A stretch of 64,000 bases of DNA from Pseudomonas sp. NKUCC02_KPG. Lineage in GTDB: Bacteria; Pseudomonadota; Gammaproteobacteria; Pseudomonadales; Pseudomonadaceae. Where the stretch lies: assembly GCF_019345465.1 (NCBI RefSeq), contig NZ_JAHKRC010000012.1:62001-126000 (forward strand). The letters run 5' to 3'. Position numbers and translations under genes: made by a program. Below, in pieces: positions 54,749 through 62,283 of the stretch; within the stretch, counting starts at the first letter, position 1; every line of letters begins with the position of its first letter. Below the pieces are notes generated by a model. It was given only the letters and a program-made list of their open reading frames with translations. It was not told where the DNA came from and searched no databases.

Positions 54749-54827
54749 TACAGCCCCTCATGATGAGCGCCCATGCTAACCAGTCCCCTACTCAGGGCAA
54801 AGCTCTAAACCAGGCTTTTTGACAGGC

Positions 54828-54860
54828 AAAAAAAAGCCCGGCCATAAGACCGGGCTTTTT
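54828..54860 (-). terminator. Intrinsic terminator of efp
   Basis: GCCCGG (54836-54841) / CCGGGC (54850-54855) with A8 on one side and T5 on the other; located 22 bp beyond the efp stop. Confidence 0.88.
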
Positions 54861-54882
54861 CATCGTGCGGTTAACGCAAGGT

Positions 54883-55455
54883 TTAAACCTTGGCGCGGCC
54901 CTTGTAGGAACCACCGTCACGGGTATCGATTTCGATCCAGTCGCCGATTTCTACGAAATCAGCAACGCTCAGCTCGGTACCGTTTTTCAGTTTGGCAGGC
55001 TTCATCACCTTGCCCGAAGTGTCGCCGCGAGCGGAACCTTCGGTGTAGTCAACCTGACGCACGATGGTGGTCGGCAGCTCTACGGAAACCAGACGGTCTT
55101 CGAAGAAGATCGCTTCGCAAACGTCGGTCATGCCTTCTTCCACGAATGGCAGAACGGCTTCGATGTCTTCAGCGTTCAGCTCGTACATGGTGTAGTCAGT
55201 GGTGTCCATGAACGTGTAGGTGTCGCCGCTGATGAAGGACAGGGTCGCTTCTTTGCGATCCAGGATCACGTCTTCGAGCTTGTCGTCAGCGCTGTATACG
55301 ATTTCAGTCTTGTAGCCAGTCAGCAGGTTTTTCAGCTTGGTCTTCATGATTGCGCTGTTACGACCGGACTTGGTGAATTCAGCTTTCTGAACCAACCAAG
55401 GGTCGTTTTCGAGCTTGATGACTGTACCGGGTTTAAGCTCTTTACCAGTTTTCAT
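54883..55455 (-). CDS. efp: Elongation factor P, arginine-type (rhamnosylated class)
   Basis: 190 residues with three beta-barrel domains. The modified tip residue is Arg32 in FTKSGRNSAIMK, not the lysine of the EpmA class. EF-P relieves ribosome stalling at polyproline; in the Arg class, EarP adds rhamnose to this residue. The next gene upstream on the same strand is earP, so substrate and enzyme are encoded side by side. Start 55455, 190 residues as usual. Confidence 0.96.
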   Translation of the reverse strand: MKTGKELKPGTVIKLENDPWLVQKAEFTKSGRNSAIMKTKLKNLLTGYKTEIVYSADDKLEDVILDRKEATLSFISGDTYTFMDTTDYTMYELNAEDIEAVLPFVEEGMTDVCEAIFFEDRLVSVELPTTIVRQVDYTEGSARGDTSGKVMKPAKLKNGTELSVADFVEIGDWIEIDTRDGGSYKGRAKV

Positions 55456-55504
55456 TGCGAGTATCCGAATTTGGATTGAGATTTACAAAAATCTAGGCCG
55501 CGTA

Positions 55505-56638
55505 TCATATCCAATTTCTATAAAACAGTACTAGCGCTTGCGCAAGATCGGCCTGCAATGACTGTTCCAGACACCACTGCTCCGCATGCGCAGTGATCTC
55601 GGGCCAGTGCTCAAGCAGCAGATTCCAGCTTTGAGCCATATCGCAGCCACCATTCCAGGCGTGCCATAGTCCGGTAAATGCCTGGGCTGCGGCCGGCGTA
55701 AGGTCTTTGACATACAGCGCGAGGAACGCATTGAGCTTGACCCAATGGGCGTCTTCTTCCTGCTCATAAATATGCCAAAGCAGTGGCCTGCCTGCCCATT
55801 GAGCCCGCACAAACGAGTCTTCGCCGCGCACCGCATTGAAATCACAGCTCCACAAAAGGTGGTCGTAATCTTCCTGACGGACGAACGGTAAGGCCTGAAC
55901 GGTCAAAGCCCCGCGCTGCTGCGCATCCCCCAACCCCAACTGATCCACCTCAAGCCAGCGCAGCAGATCGCCCATGATCCGCCCTTGGGGCACCAACAGA
56001 TGCGTCGCCACGCTGCCCGCGGCCATGGCATCCAGCCAGCTGGCAAGCCCGGTATTTTCATAGGCAAACAGTGAAATCAGACGTGCGTTGCTTGCAGGGA
56101 AAACACCCAGCCCCTGCAAAAACGCCTGCCTGGCCTGGGGATCCTGCTCAAAGGCTCGACGTCGCTGCAACAGGTCGGCTTCGCGCAGCAAGCCACCAGT
56201 GCCCGCATCAAAACCCGGAAAGAAGAACATCCGCTTCAAGCCATCGGGGCGCAGGGAAGGCAAACCGTGACAACCACTGACCCAGTCTTCTGCGCTCAGA
56301 TATTCAAGATTGATCCACAACGCGGGGGTTTCGCGGGCCTTCATCGCCTGCAGGTAGCCTTCGGGCAGTTTGCAGGCGAATGCTTCGACCACCACATCGG
56401 CAACGTCGACGGATTGCCACAGCGGCGGCCACTGACACACTTCGACCCCCTGCTGCCATTGGCGCGCCGCGCCGACATCGGCCTCAGGGCACAGCGGCAC
56501 AAACGCCCGCAAATCATCGACCCACAGACGCACGCCCTGCTGATGCTCGGCCACCAACTGGCGGGCCAAACGCCAGGTCACACCAATGTCGCCGTAGTTA
56601 TCGACCACACTGCAAAAAATATCCCAGGAGGCTTTCAT
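55505..56638 (-). CDS. earP: EF-P arginine rhamnosyltransferase EarP
   Basis: Transfers rhamnose from dTDP-L-rhamnose to Arg32 of EF-P. 377 residues of the DUF2331 family, GT-B-like fold. The residues known to matter in P. putida EarP fall at the same numbers here: Asp13 and Asp17 (VVDNYGDIGV), Phe191 and Tyr193 (LFAYENTG), Arg271, Glu273 and Ser275 (VRGEDSF). ATG 56638 with GGAG seven bases upstream; the five extra residues from 56653 are not family-like. It lies 49 bp upstream of efp. Confidence 0.95.
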   Translation of the reverse strand: MKASWDIFCSVVDNYGDIGVTWRLARQLVAEHQQGVRLWVDDLRAFVPLCPEADVGAARQWQQGVEVCQWPPLWQSVDVADVVVEAFACKLPEGYLQAMKARETPALWINLEYLSAEDWVSGCHGLPSLRPDGLKRMFFFPGFDAGTGGLLREADLLQRRRAFEQDPQARQAFLQGLGVFPASNARLISLFAYENTGLASWLDAMAAGSVATHLLVPQGRIMGDLLRWLEVDQLGLGDAQQRGALTVQALPFVRQEDYDHLLWSCDFNAVRGEDSFVRAQWAGRPLLWHIYEQEEDAHWVKLNAFLALYVKDLTPAAAQAFTGLWHAWNGGCDMAQSWNLLLEHWPEITAHAEQWCLEQSLQADLAQALVLFYRNWI

Positions 56639-56762
56639 TCCGGGCTCCAACATTCAAAGGGCTGATTGTCCGCATAATTCAACGCGTACAGAAGGTTTAT
56701 GGCGGATAAATCTGCGCGACACTCGTGCGACAATCACCGTTCGTCACTATCAAGCTGCGACC

Positions 56763-57245
56763 ATGAACAAGACCGCTGTGCACCTGCTGATGCTGGACAA
56801 ACTCGAAATCGACCTCGATGTGCTCCAGCGCGCAGCACAAACCGCCTACGAAGCTGCGACCCACGCGGAAAATATTGCCGAGAACAAGTACGACACCCTT
56901 GGGCTTGAAGCATCCTACCTGGCTACAGGTCAGGCGCGCCGGGTTGAAGAGATTCGCCAGGCGCTCAAGAGCTGTCGCAGCATGACCCTGGGTCCGTACT
57001 GCGCGGCGCAGGGCATTCAAGTCGGGGCATTGGTCAATCTGGAGGCTGAAAACGGCAGCGCGCAGTGGTTGTTCCTGGCTCCTGACGCTGCCGGCCTCAA
57101 ACTCGAACAGGACGGGCGCTCAGTGACCGTCATCACCCCGCGCTCACCGCTGGGAGCTGCCTTGCTGGGCAAGCAGCTGGATGACGAGGTGCAGATCAAT
57201 GTGGGCGGGGCGCTGCAAATATTTACCGTCTGCGAGATTCACTGA
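56763..57245 (+). CDS. GreA/GreB-family transcription factor-like protein
   Basis: 160 residues: a helical N-terminal part that reads as a coiled coil (KLEIDLDVLQRAAQTAYEAA ... NKYDTLGLEASYLATGQARR) and a GreA/B C-terminal domain (VGALVNLEAENGSAQWLFLAP, ITPRSPLGAALLGKQLDDEV). The acidic pair at the coiled-coil tip, used by GreA to stimulate RNA cleavage, is less clear than in GreA. Divergent from earP with about 125 bp between. Confidence 0.83.
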   Translation: MNKTAVHLLMLDKLEIDLDVLQRAAQTAYEAATHAENIAENKYDTLGLEASYLATGQARRVEEIRQALKSCRSMTLGPYCAAQGIQVGALVNLEAENGSAQWLFLAPDAAGLKLEQDGRSVTVITPRSPLGAALLGKQLDDEVQINVGGALQIFTVCEIH

Positions 57246-57277
57246 GCAAGCCCGCTCCGACAGGTTTTGCAGAACGC

Positions 57278-57529
57278 TTACTTGGCAGCCATCATGCGAT
57301 TCACTTCACTGCGCACCATGTTGGCGTATTCGGGTGGCGACATGGCGTCCAGCTCCGAACGCACCCATTCAGCCCACTTGCCCTTGCGCTTGGCGCGCTC
57401 CCCGAACAAGCGCGCCGCATCCCCTTTGGCCTTGCCCAGATTGCTCTGCCAAAGGTCATACAGTCGGGATTTTTCATCTTCAAGCGCAGCACGCTCAGCG
57501 AGAGGCTTGTTGGCGAGGTTGAAGCTCAT
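57278..57529 (-). CDS. Small conserved hypothetical protein
   Basis: 83 residues starting MSFNLANKPLAERAALEDEK, strongly charged and probably helical (DLWQSNLGKAKGDAARLFGE, KRKGKWAEWVRSELDAMSP). Start 57529 is chosen because AGGA lies eight bases upstream. Convergent with the Gre-like gene; the family is widespread in Pseudomonas as far as I recall but has no function. Confidence 0.72.
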   Translation of the reverse strand: MSFNLANKPLAERAALEDEKSRLYDLWQSNLGKAKGDAARLFGERAKRKGKWAEWVRSELDAMSPPEYANMVRSEVNRMMAAK

Positions 57530-57707
57530 GAGAATTTCCTGCGGCGTAAATTTAGGGGACATCTTACACCCTACAAAGAAGTGTCTCCGTCTGGTTTTTG
57601 ACTACGCTGTCAGGTCAGAACAACACCCGGCTCAAAACAGATGCAACTTTTTGGCATTGGGTTGACTCCATTACTCATCACCCATTTCAACTGCAAGGAG
57701 TACCGCA

Positions 57708-58025
57708 ATGGCTCGCAAAAATGCCGTACAAGCTGAAGATCAAATCAAGGATCAAGCGTTCAGCGAACTTCAAGACCTGATTGCCGAATCTGAAAAGCTG
57801 CTCAAGGAGAGCGTGTCCCTGGTCGGTGAAGAAGGTGAAACCCTGCGTGCGCAGGTTGGTCTCAAGCTCAAGCAAGCGCTGGACTCGGTCACTAACGTGC
57901 GTGAACGTACCAAGCCTGTGGTCGATGCCACTGAAAGCTATATCGGTGGCCATCCGTGGCAAACCGTGGCCATCTCGGCCGGCTTCGGGCTGGTCGTGGG
58001 CTTGCTGCTGGGCCGTCGCAACTAG
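57708..58025 (+). CDS. DUF883 (ElaB/YqjD-type) membrane-anchored protein, second copy
   Basis: 105 residues, close in design to the protein at 29046-29360: starts MARKNAVQAEDQIKDQAF, coiled-coil-like middle, and an end WQTVAISAGFGLVVGLLLGRRN that forms the membrane anchor. AAGGAG upstream and a strong terminator right after. Unlike the first copy, it has no YqjE or YqjK partner. Confidence 0.88.
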   Translation: MARKNAVQAEDQIKDQAFSELQDLIAESEKLLKESVSLVGEEGETLRAQVGLKLKQALDSVTNVRERTKPVVDATESYIGGHPWQTVAISAGFGLVVGLLLGRRN

Positions 58026-58040
58026 GTCACGCATCCAGTC

Positions 58041-58083
58041 TTAAAACAAAGCCCCTGGCCGTCATAGCCAGGGGCTTTGTTGT
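58041..58083 (+). terminator. Intrinsic terminator after the second DUF883 gene
   Basis: AAAGCCCCTGGC (58048-58059) is matched by GCCAGGGGCTTT (58067-58078) with loop CGTCATA, then a T-rich run (TGTTGTTT). Confidence 0.9.
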
Positions 58084-58172
58084 TTATAGATTTAAATTAT
58101 CGACATATTCAGTGACATTCTACGCAGGCATTCTGATACTTCCGCGCACTCCCAATACCGATGAGACAGTCA

Positions 58173-59375
58173 ATGTCCGCTTCTACAACCGCCACCAAAC
58201 CTTTAAGCACTGCCCTCATTTTGCTGATGGCCACCGCCACCGGCCTGGCTGTTGCCAGCAACTATTACGCACAGCCCTTGTTGCACACCATCGCCCAAGA
58301 ACTGGGCTTGAGCATGAGCAGCGCCGGTAACGTAGTGATCACCGCGCAATTGAGTTACGGCGCCGGCCTGTTGCTGCTGGTACCCCTGGGCGATCTGTTC
58401 GAACAACGTCGGCTGATCGTTACCATGACCGTGCTCAGTGCACTGGGCCTTCTGCTCAGTGCCTTTGCACCGTCGGTAACGTGGCTTTTGGTCGGCACGG
58501 CGATAACCGGGCTGTTTTCGGTTTCGGCACAAGTACTGGTGCCAATGGCTGCCAGCCTGACCGACCCCCTGAACCGAGGCCGAGTGGTGGGGACGCTGAT
58601 GAGCGGCTTGCTGCTGGGGATATTGCTGGCGCGCACCGTGGCCGGGGCGCTGTCGTCGGCGGGTGACTGGCGAACCATCTATCTGGTGGCTGCGGCCTTG
58701 ATGCTGGTCAGTGCCATCTCCCTGTTTTGCGCCCTGCCCAACCATCACCAGAGCGCTGGCCTGAGCTATCCAAAACTGCTGGGATCGGTGTTCACCCTGT
58801 TTGTCGAAGAGCCCATACTGCGCCTGCGCGCGCTATTGGGCCTGCTGACCTTCTCGCTGTTTGCCCTGTTCTGGACCCCGCTGGCCTTTCTGCTGGCAGT
58901 ACCGCCCTACAGCTACTCGGATGCGGTTATCGGCCTGTTTGGCCTGGCGGGGGCAGTCGGTGCGGTGGCGGCAAACTGGGCCGGACGCATGGCCGATCGC
59001 GGCAAAGGCCAACAGGCCACGACCGTCGGCCTGCTGGTCCTGCTGGCGAGCTGGCTGCCAATGGCATTCGCCGGTCACTCGTTGATCGCCTTGCTGATCG
59101 GCGTACTGGCCCTGGATTTTGCAGTGCAACTGGTCCATGTCAGCAATCAGAATGCGGTGTTCAAGGTACGTCCTGCCGCCCGCAACCGCCTGAACGCCGG
59201 TTACATCACCTGCTACTTCATTGGTGGCGCACTGGGCTCCCTGGCGGGCGCGCAGACCTATCCGGTGTACGGCTGGGACGGCATCGTGGTAGTTGGCTCG
59301 GTGGTCGCAACGCTGGCGCTGGCGGTCTGGGGCTACAGCCTGCAACGCGCAAGCAAGATACAAACCGCAGGCTGA
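58173..59375 (+). CDS. MFS transporter (probable small-molecule or drug exporter)
   Basis: 400 residues with 12 predicted helices and MFS signatures such as NYYAQPLLHTIAQELGL at the N-terminus and GDLFEQRRL between TM2 and TM3. Resembles YnfM/sugar-efflux-type permeases. Start 58173 (MSASTTATKPLS) is chosen over 58161, which has no ribosome-binding site. No regulator is next to it. Substrate unknown. Confidence 0.87.
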   Translation: MSASTTATKPLSTALILLMATATGLAVASNYYAQPLLHTIAQELGLSMSSAGNVVITAQLSYGAGLLLLVPLGDLFEQRRLIVTMTVLSALGLLLSAFAPSVTWLLVGTAITGLFSVSAQVLVPMAASLTDPLNRGRVVGTLMSGLLLGILLARTVAGALSSAGDWRTIYLVAAALMLVSAISLFCALPNHHQSAGLSYPKLLGSVFTLFVEEPILRLRALLGLLTFSLFALFWTPLAFLLAVPPYSYSDAVIGLFGLAGAVGAVAANWAGRMADRGKGQQATTVGLLVLLASWLPMAFAGHSLIALLIGVLALDFAVQLVHVSNQNAVFKVRPAARNRLNAGYITCYFIGGALGSLAGAQTYPVYGWDGIVVVGSVVATLALAVWGYSLQRASKIQTAG

Positions 59376-59481
59376 CCGGTCATATGGCGCTTTTCATCGT
59401 ATTGCTAACTCGCTAGCATGCGAGAAAACGCCCTGACGACGGTCTGCCCACGCAGGCCGCCCTAACGATCCGAGACGCCAT

Positions 59482-59778
59482 ATGATCCCTAAAGAATCCC
59501 GTAACGAACTGGCCCTGGATACTTTTATCAAGGCGCACCCTGAACTGATCGAAGAAATGAAAGATCTGAGCGCAGAGGACCGCCAGCAGCAGATTCTGTG
59601 GGCCTTTGAAGACGAAGCCGAAAGTCGCGGCCTTGAAGCCTGGGAGCTGGCGCTGGAACTGATCGCACGCTCCCCCGAAGAGCTCAAGAGCATGCGCCTT
59701 GAAGTGCATCAGGAAGTCGCCGAGGCGCTGGACATGAGCTGGGAAGAGTACTGCGGTTTCAACGAAATCACCGTCTGA
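59482..59778 (+). CDS. DUF6388 family small acidic protein
   Basis: 98 residues, acidic and helical, beginning MIPKESRNELALDTFIKAHP and with a DEAESRGLEAWELALELI core; matches the DUF6388 type from memory. Function unknown. GAGAC lies seven bases upstream of the ATG. A strong terminator follows. Confidence 0.78.
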   Translation: MIPKESRNELALDTFIKAHPELIEEMKDLSAEDRQQQILWAFEDEAESRGLEAWELALELIARSPEELKSMRLEVHQEVAEALDMSWEEYCGFNEITV

Positions 59779-59796
59779 ACCAGCCAGCTGCACACA

Positions 59797-59833
59797 CAAC
59801 GCCCGGTTGATCACTCACCGGGCGTTGTTTTTT
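59797..59833 (+). terminator. Intrinsic terminator of the DUF6388 gene
   Basis: CAACGCCCGGT (59797-59807) / ACCGGGCGTTG (59817-59827) and then T6. Close to the convergent DUF4142 stop, so it may end both. Confidence 0.88.
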
Positions 59834-59840
59834 CAAGGCA

Positions 59841-60359
59841 TCAGGATTTGTGATGGGCATCCATCAGTTTCCTGGCCATCACCAGATGCATTTCAAGCTT
59901 GGGCAAATATTTCTCGGCAAATGCCTGCAACTCGGGCGAGTCAGCATTGCTGGCCTGCTGTTTGAACAACTCAATAGTCTCTTCATGGGTTTTAACCTGA
60001 TTGGCCGCAAAGGCCGCATCAAAAGAATCCCCCTCCTGCACTTCAAGCATCTGCTTTTTGGCCCTGTCCAGTAACTGCTCGTCGCTGGAAACCTGCAGGT
60101 CCAGCTTGCTGGCAATCTCCTTCAAGTCCCGGTTGGCATTGGTATGGTCCTTGATTGCCTCCACGGCATAGCTTTCTATGTCCGTCGAAGAGGTTTTACT
60201 GATCGCCATGCGGCTGGTTTCAATCTCGGCAATCCCTGCTGCATGGGCTTCATCAACAAAGTCTGCCGGACTGGCTGCGAATGCTGTAGCTGTCGCGACC
60301 AGGGAATAGACCAAGGCACAACTTGCCAGCCAGCGTTTAGGGCCAATCAGGGTTCTCAT
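59841..60359 (-). CDS. DUF4142 family exported protein
   Basis: 172 residues. A signal peptide (MRTLIGPKRWLASCALVYSLVATATAFAA in parts; cleavage near residue 28-30) is followed by a mature, mainly helical DUF4142 domain: DFVDEAHAAGIAEIETSRMA, then DHTNANRDLKEIASKL and FAANQVKTHEETIELFKQQA. DUF4142 proteins are periplasmic ferritin-like bundles induced under stress in several bacteria. ATG 60359 has GGAGG upstream. Confidence 0.88.
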   Translation of the reverse strand: MRTLIGPKRWLASCALVYSLVATATAFAASPADFVDEAHAAGIAEIETSRMAISKTSSTDIESYAVEAIKDHTNANRDLKEIASKLDLQVSSDEQLLDRAKKQMLEVQEGDSFDAAFAANQVKTHEETIELFKQQASNADSPELQAFAEKYLPKLEMHLVMARKLMDAHHKS

Positions 60360-60569
60360 CACGTCCTCCAAAAAAAGGCAGGTTTATTCCCTGCACAGGA
60401 TCTGAAGGCCTGTGGGAGCAAAGGTTTAGATAAATACCGTTTTTTCTGACGGGTGGCACTTCAAGCTATCAGCCCTTGCCGAACAACGATCTGCGCTGGA
60501 CTTGCCATCATGTCAGCGAACCGTGAGCCATACTGTCCGCAAACACTGCCGTCAAACAGGAGAAGTTTT

Positions 60570-60905
60570 ATGGACGTCTTCAAGGACATGCTCAACAACT
60601 GGGAATCCAGGTCTCAGGAATCAAGTGAGCGGGTTGAATACACCCTTGAGCTGCACAAACATGACCTGGTCAAAATCAAGGCCTTCGCGCAAGCCTACGG
60701 GCTGGATGAGGCCACCATCACCCGGGGCCTGATCCACAGTGCGCTCATGCAAGCGGAAGAGGCCATGCCATACGTGAAGGGTAATGAGGTCATCAGGGTT
60801 GAAGAAGGTGAAGACATTTATGCCGACGCTGGCAGGACACCTGCATTCGTCGAGGCAGAGCAAGCCATCTCCAAGGCGCTGGATATCAATCGCCCGTCTA
60901 CCTGA
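60570..60905 (+). CDS. Conserved hypothetical protein with ribbon-helix-helix-like core
   Basis: 111 residues, MDVFKDMLNNWESRSQESSE, then HKHDLVKIKAFAQAYGLDEA and SALMQAEEAMPYVKG ending in an acidic tail. A similar Pseudomonas family is sometimes annotated as a type 1 pili tip component; I know of no evidence for that. AGGAG precedes ATG 60570. The core (KIKAFAQAYGLDEATITRGL) could be a ribbon-helix-helix type fold. No nearby partner. Confidence 0.75.
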   Translation: MDVFKDMLNNWESRSQESSERVEYTLELHKHDLVKIKAFAQAYGLDEATITRGLIHSALMQAEEAMPYVKGNEVIRVEEGEDIYADAGRTPAFVEAEQAISKALDINRPST

Positions 60906-60927
60906 TCATCGCGCTAACCACGACCCT

Positions 60928-61001
60928 GTGGGAGCAGGCTTGCTTGCGACTGAATGCCAGACAAACCATTGCATTTGCATCGCAAACAAGCCTGACCCAC
61001 A
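60928..61001. repeat. REP doublet (family A), diverged
   Basis: GTGGGAGCAGGCTTGCTTGC (from 60928) faces CGCAAACAAGCCTGACCCAC (ending 61000). Between convergent gene ends. Confidence 0.7.
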
Positions 61002-61007
61002 CGTTTT

Positions 61008-62219
61008 TTACATGCGAGCCTGATGGCTCATGGGACATTCACAGAACACCAGTTCTGCCATCATCTGCGCATAGCTATCTGCGCCCAAAAACGCACTCAA
61101 GCCGCCTTTCAAGCTGAAAATCGGTGACCTGAGCGCTTGCTGCGCGAGGATTCTCGCCGCCTTCTGGCTGCGAACCCCCGACTGGCAGTAAATCACGATC
61201 GGCCTGTCGTCCAGGCACTGTGCTGCCCACTCGCCCACCTGCCCTAACGGTACATGTTCGCCACCGATCGATACCTGTTCGCGCTCATGCCCTTCACGCA
61301 CATCAATCAGATGGATCGACGTTTCACCGATCAGCGCGGCAAAGTCGTCAATGCTCAGCATAAAGTCATCGGTGACGCCTTGCGCGCTACAGACTTGTGC
61401 CATCTCTTCCAGCACTGGCGGGCGCAGCGGGTCCCTGAGGGGGTTATCGGCGACAGGTGAAAAACCGATCTCCCGGCTCGTGGCCTCAAGGGCGTCGTAG
61501 ACCATCAGGCGGTTGATCAGCGGCCGCCCGATCCCGGTAATCAGCTTGATCACTTCATTGGCCTGAAAGCAGCCAATCATGCCGGGCAGCACGCCCAGCA
61601 CCCCGGCTTCTGCACAGTTTGGCGCCAACGCGGCGTCAGGCGGACCATCGTAGAGATCACGATAATTGGCGCCACGACGGCCTTGCTCATCCAGCGCGTT
61701 GAACACCGTGACATGCCCCTCGAACTGCATGATGGCACCATACACCAGCGGCTTGCCGCCATAGACACAGGCATCGTTGATCAAGTACTTGGCGGTAAAG
61801 TTGTCAGTGCCATCGACAATGATGTCGTAATCGGCCACAAGTGCCTGGGCATTGTCGAGGTTAAAGCGCTCGATCCAGGTTTCGATCTCGATGTAGGGAT
61901 TGAGTTTTTGCAAACGCCGCTTGGCGACATCGGCCTTGTTCTGACCTTTATCGGTGATGCGAAACAGCACCTGGCGGTGCACATTGGACACATTGATCTC
62001 GTCGGCATCGATAATTCCCAGCCGCCCCACCCCGGCAGCCGCCAGATAAAGCAGCGCCGGGCACCCCAGGCCGCCCGCTCCAATCATTAGTACGCTGGCA
62101 TTTTTCAATGCCAGCTGACCTTTGACGCCGATCGCGGGGATCAGCAAGTGACGGGAATACATCCCCATCTCACCCGCGGTAAGCTGGTCATACTCGATCG
62201 CATTAGCCTCCCTGCTCAT
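61008..62219 (-). CDS. MoeZ-type adenylyltransferase-rhodanese fusion
   Basis: 403 residues that activate the C-terminal Gly-Gly of a sulfur carrier as an acyl-adenylate and then deliver sulfur from the rhodanese cysteine. ThiF/MoeB domain (about 15-260) has ATP loop GAGGLG (47-52), NVHRQVLF, and the conserved Cys202 in APNCAEAG. Rhodanese domain (about 283-390) has Cys345 in YCQSGVRSQ. The zinc-binding CxxC pairs of MoeB are absent: DGPPDA and DNPLRDPLRPP occupy those positions. It is the fourth gene of a cluster with a sulfur carrier (thiS-like), a hotdog-like protein and an acyl-CoA-dehydrogenase-like gene. Start 62219 has GGGAG seven bases upstream. Confidence 0.93.
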   Translation of the reverse strand: MSREANAIEYDQLTAGEMGMYSRHLLIPAIGVKGQLALKNASVLMIGAGGLGCPALLYLAAAGVGRLGIIDADEINVSNVHRQVLFRITDKGQNKADVAKRRLQKLNPYIEIETWIERFNLDNAQALVADYDIIVDGTDNFTAKYLINDACVYGGKPLVYGAIMQFEGHVTVFNALDEQGRRGANYRDLYDGPPDAALAPNCAEAGVLGVLPGMIGCFQANEVIKLITGIGRPLINRLMVYDALEATSREIGFSPVADNPLRDPLRPPVLEEMAQVCSAQGVTDDFMLSIDDFAALIGETSIHLIDVREGHEREQVSIGGEHVPLGQVGEWAAQCLDDRPIVIYCQSGVRSQKAARILAQQALRSPIFSLKGGLSAFLGADSYAQMMAELVFCECPMSHQARM

Positions 62220-62283
62220 GGTGTTGCTCCCTTCACTTTTTCAGGATCGGGTTGACGAGACAGGCAAAAAACCTGATTCGCAT

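Noticed and set aside
6167..61001. REP doublets considered as CRISPR-like repeats
   Set aside because: Units are inverted and scattered, not regularly spaced direct repeats; no Cas genes.
61008..62219. Assignment of the E1-rhodanese gene as the housekeeping moeB
   Set aside because: Moco genes moeA, moaB and mobA are 37 kb away, the rhodanese fusion and lack of zinc ligands differ from MoeB, and it is clustered with a carrier, a hotdog-like protein and a flavoprotein.
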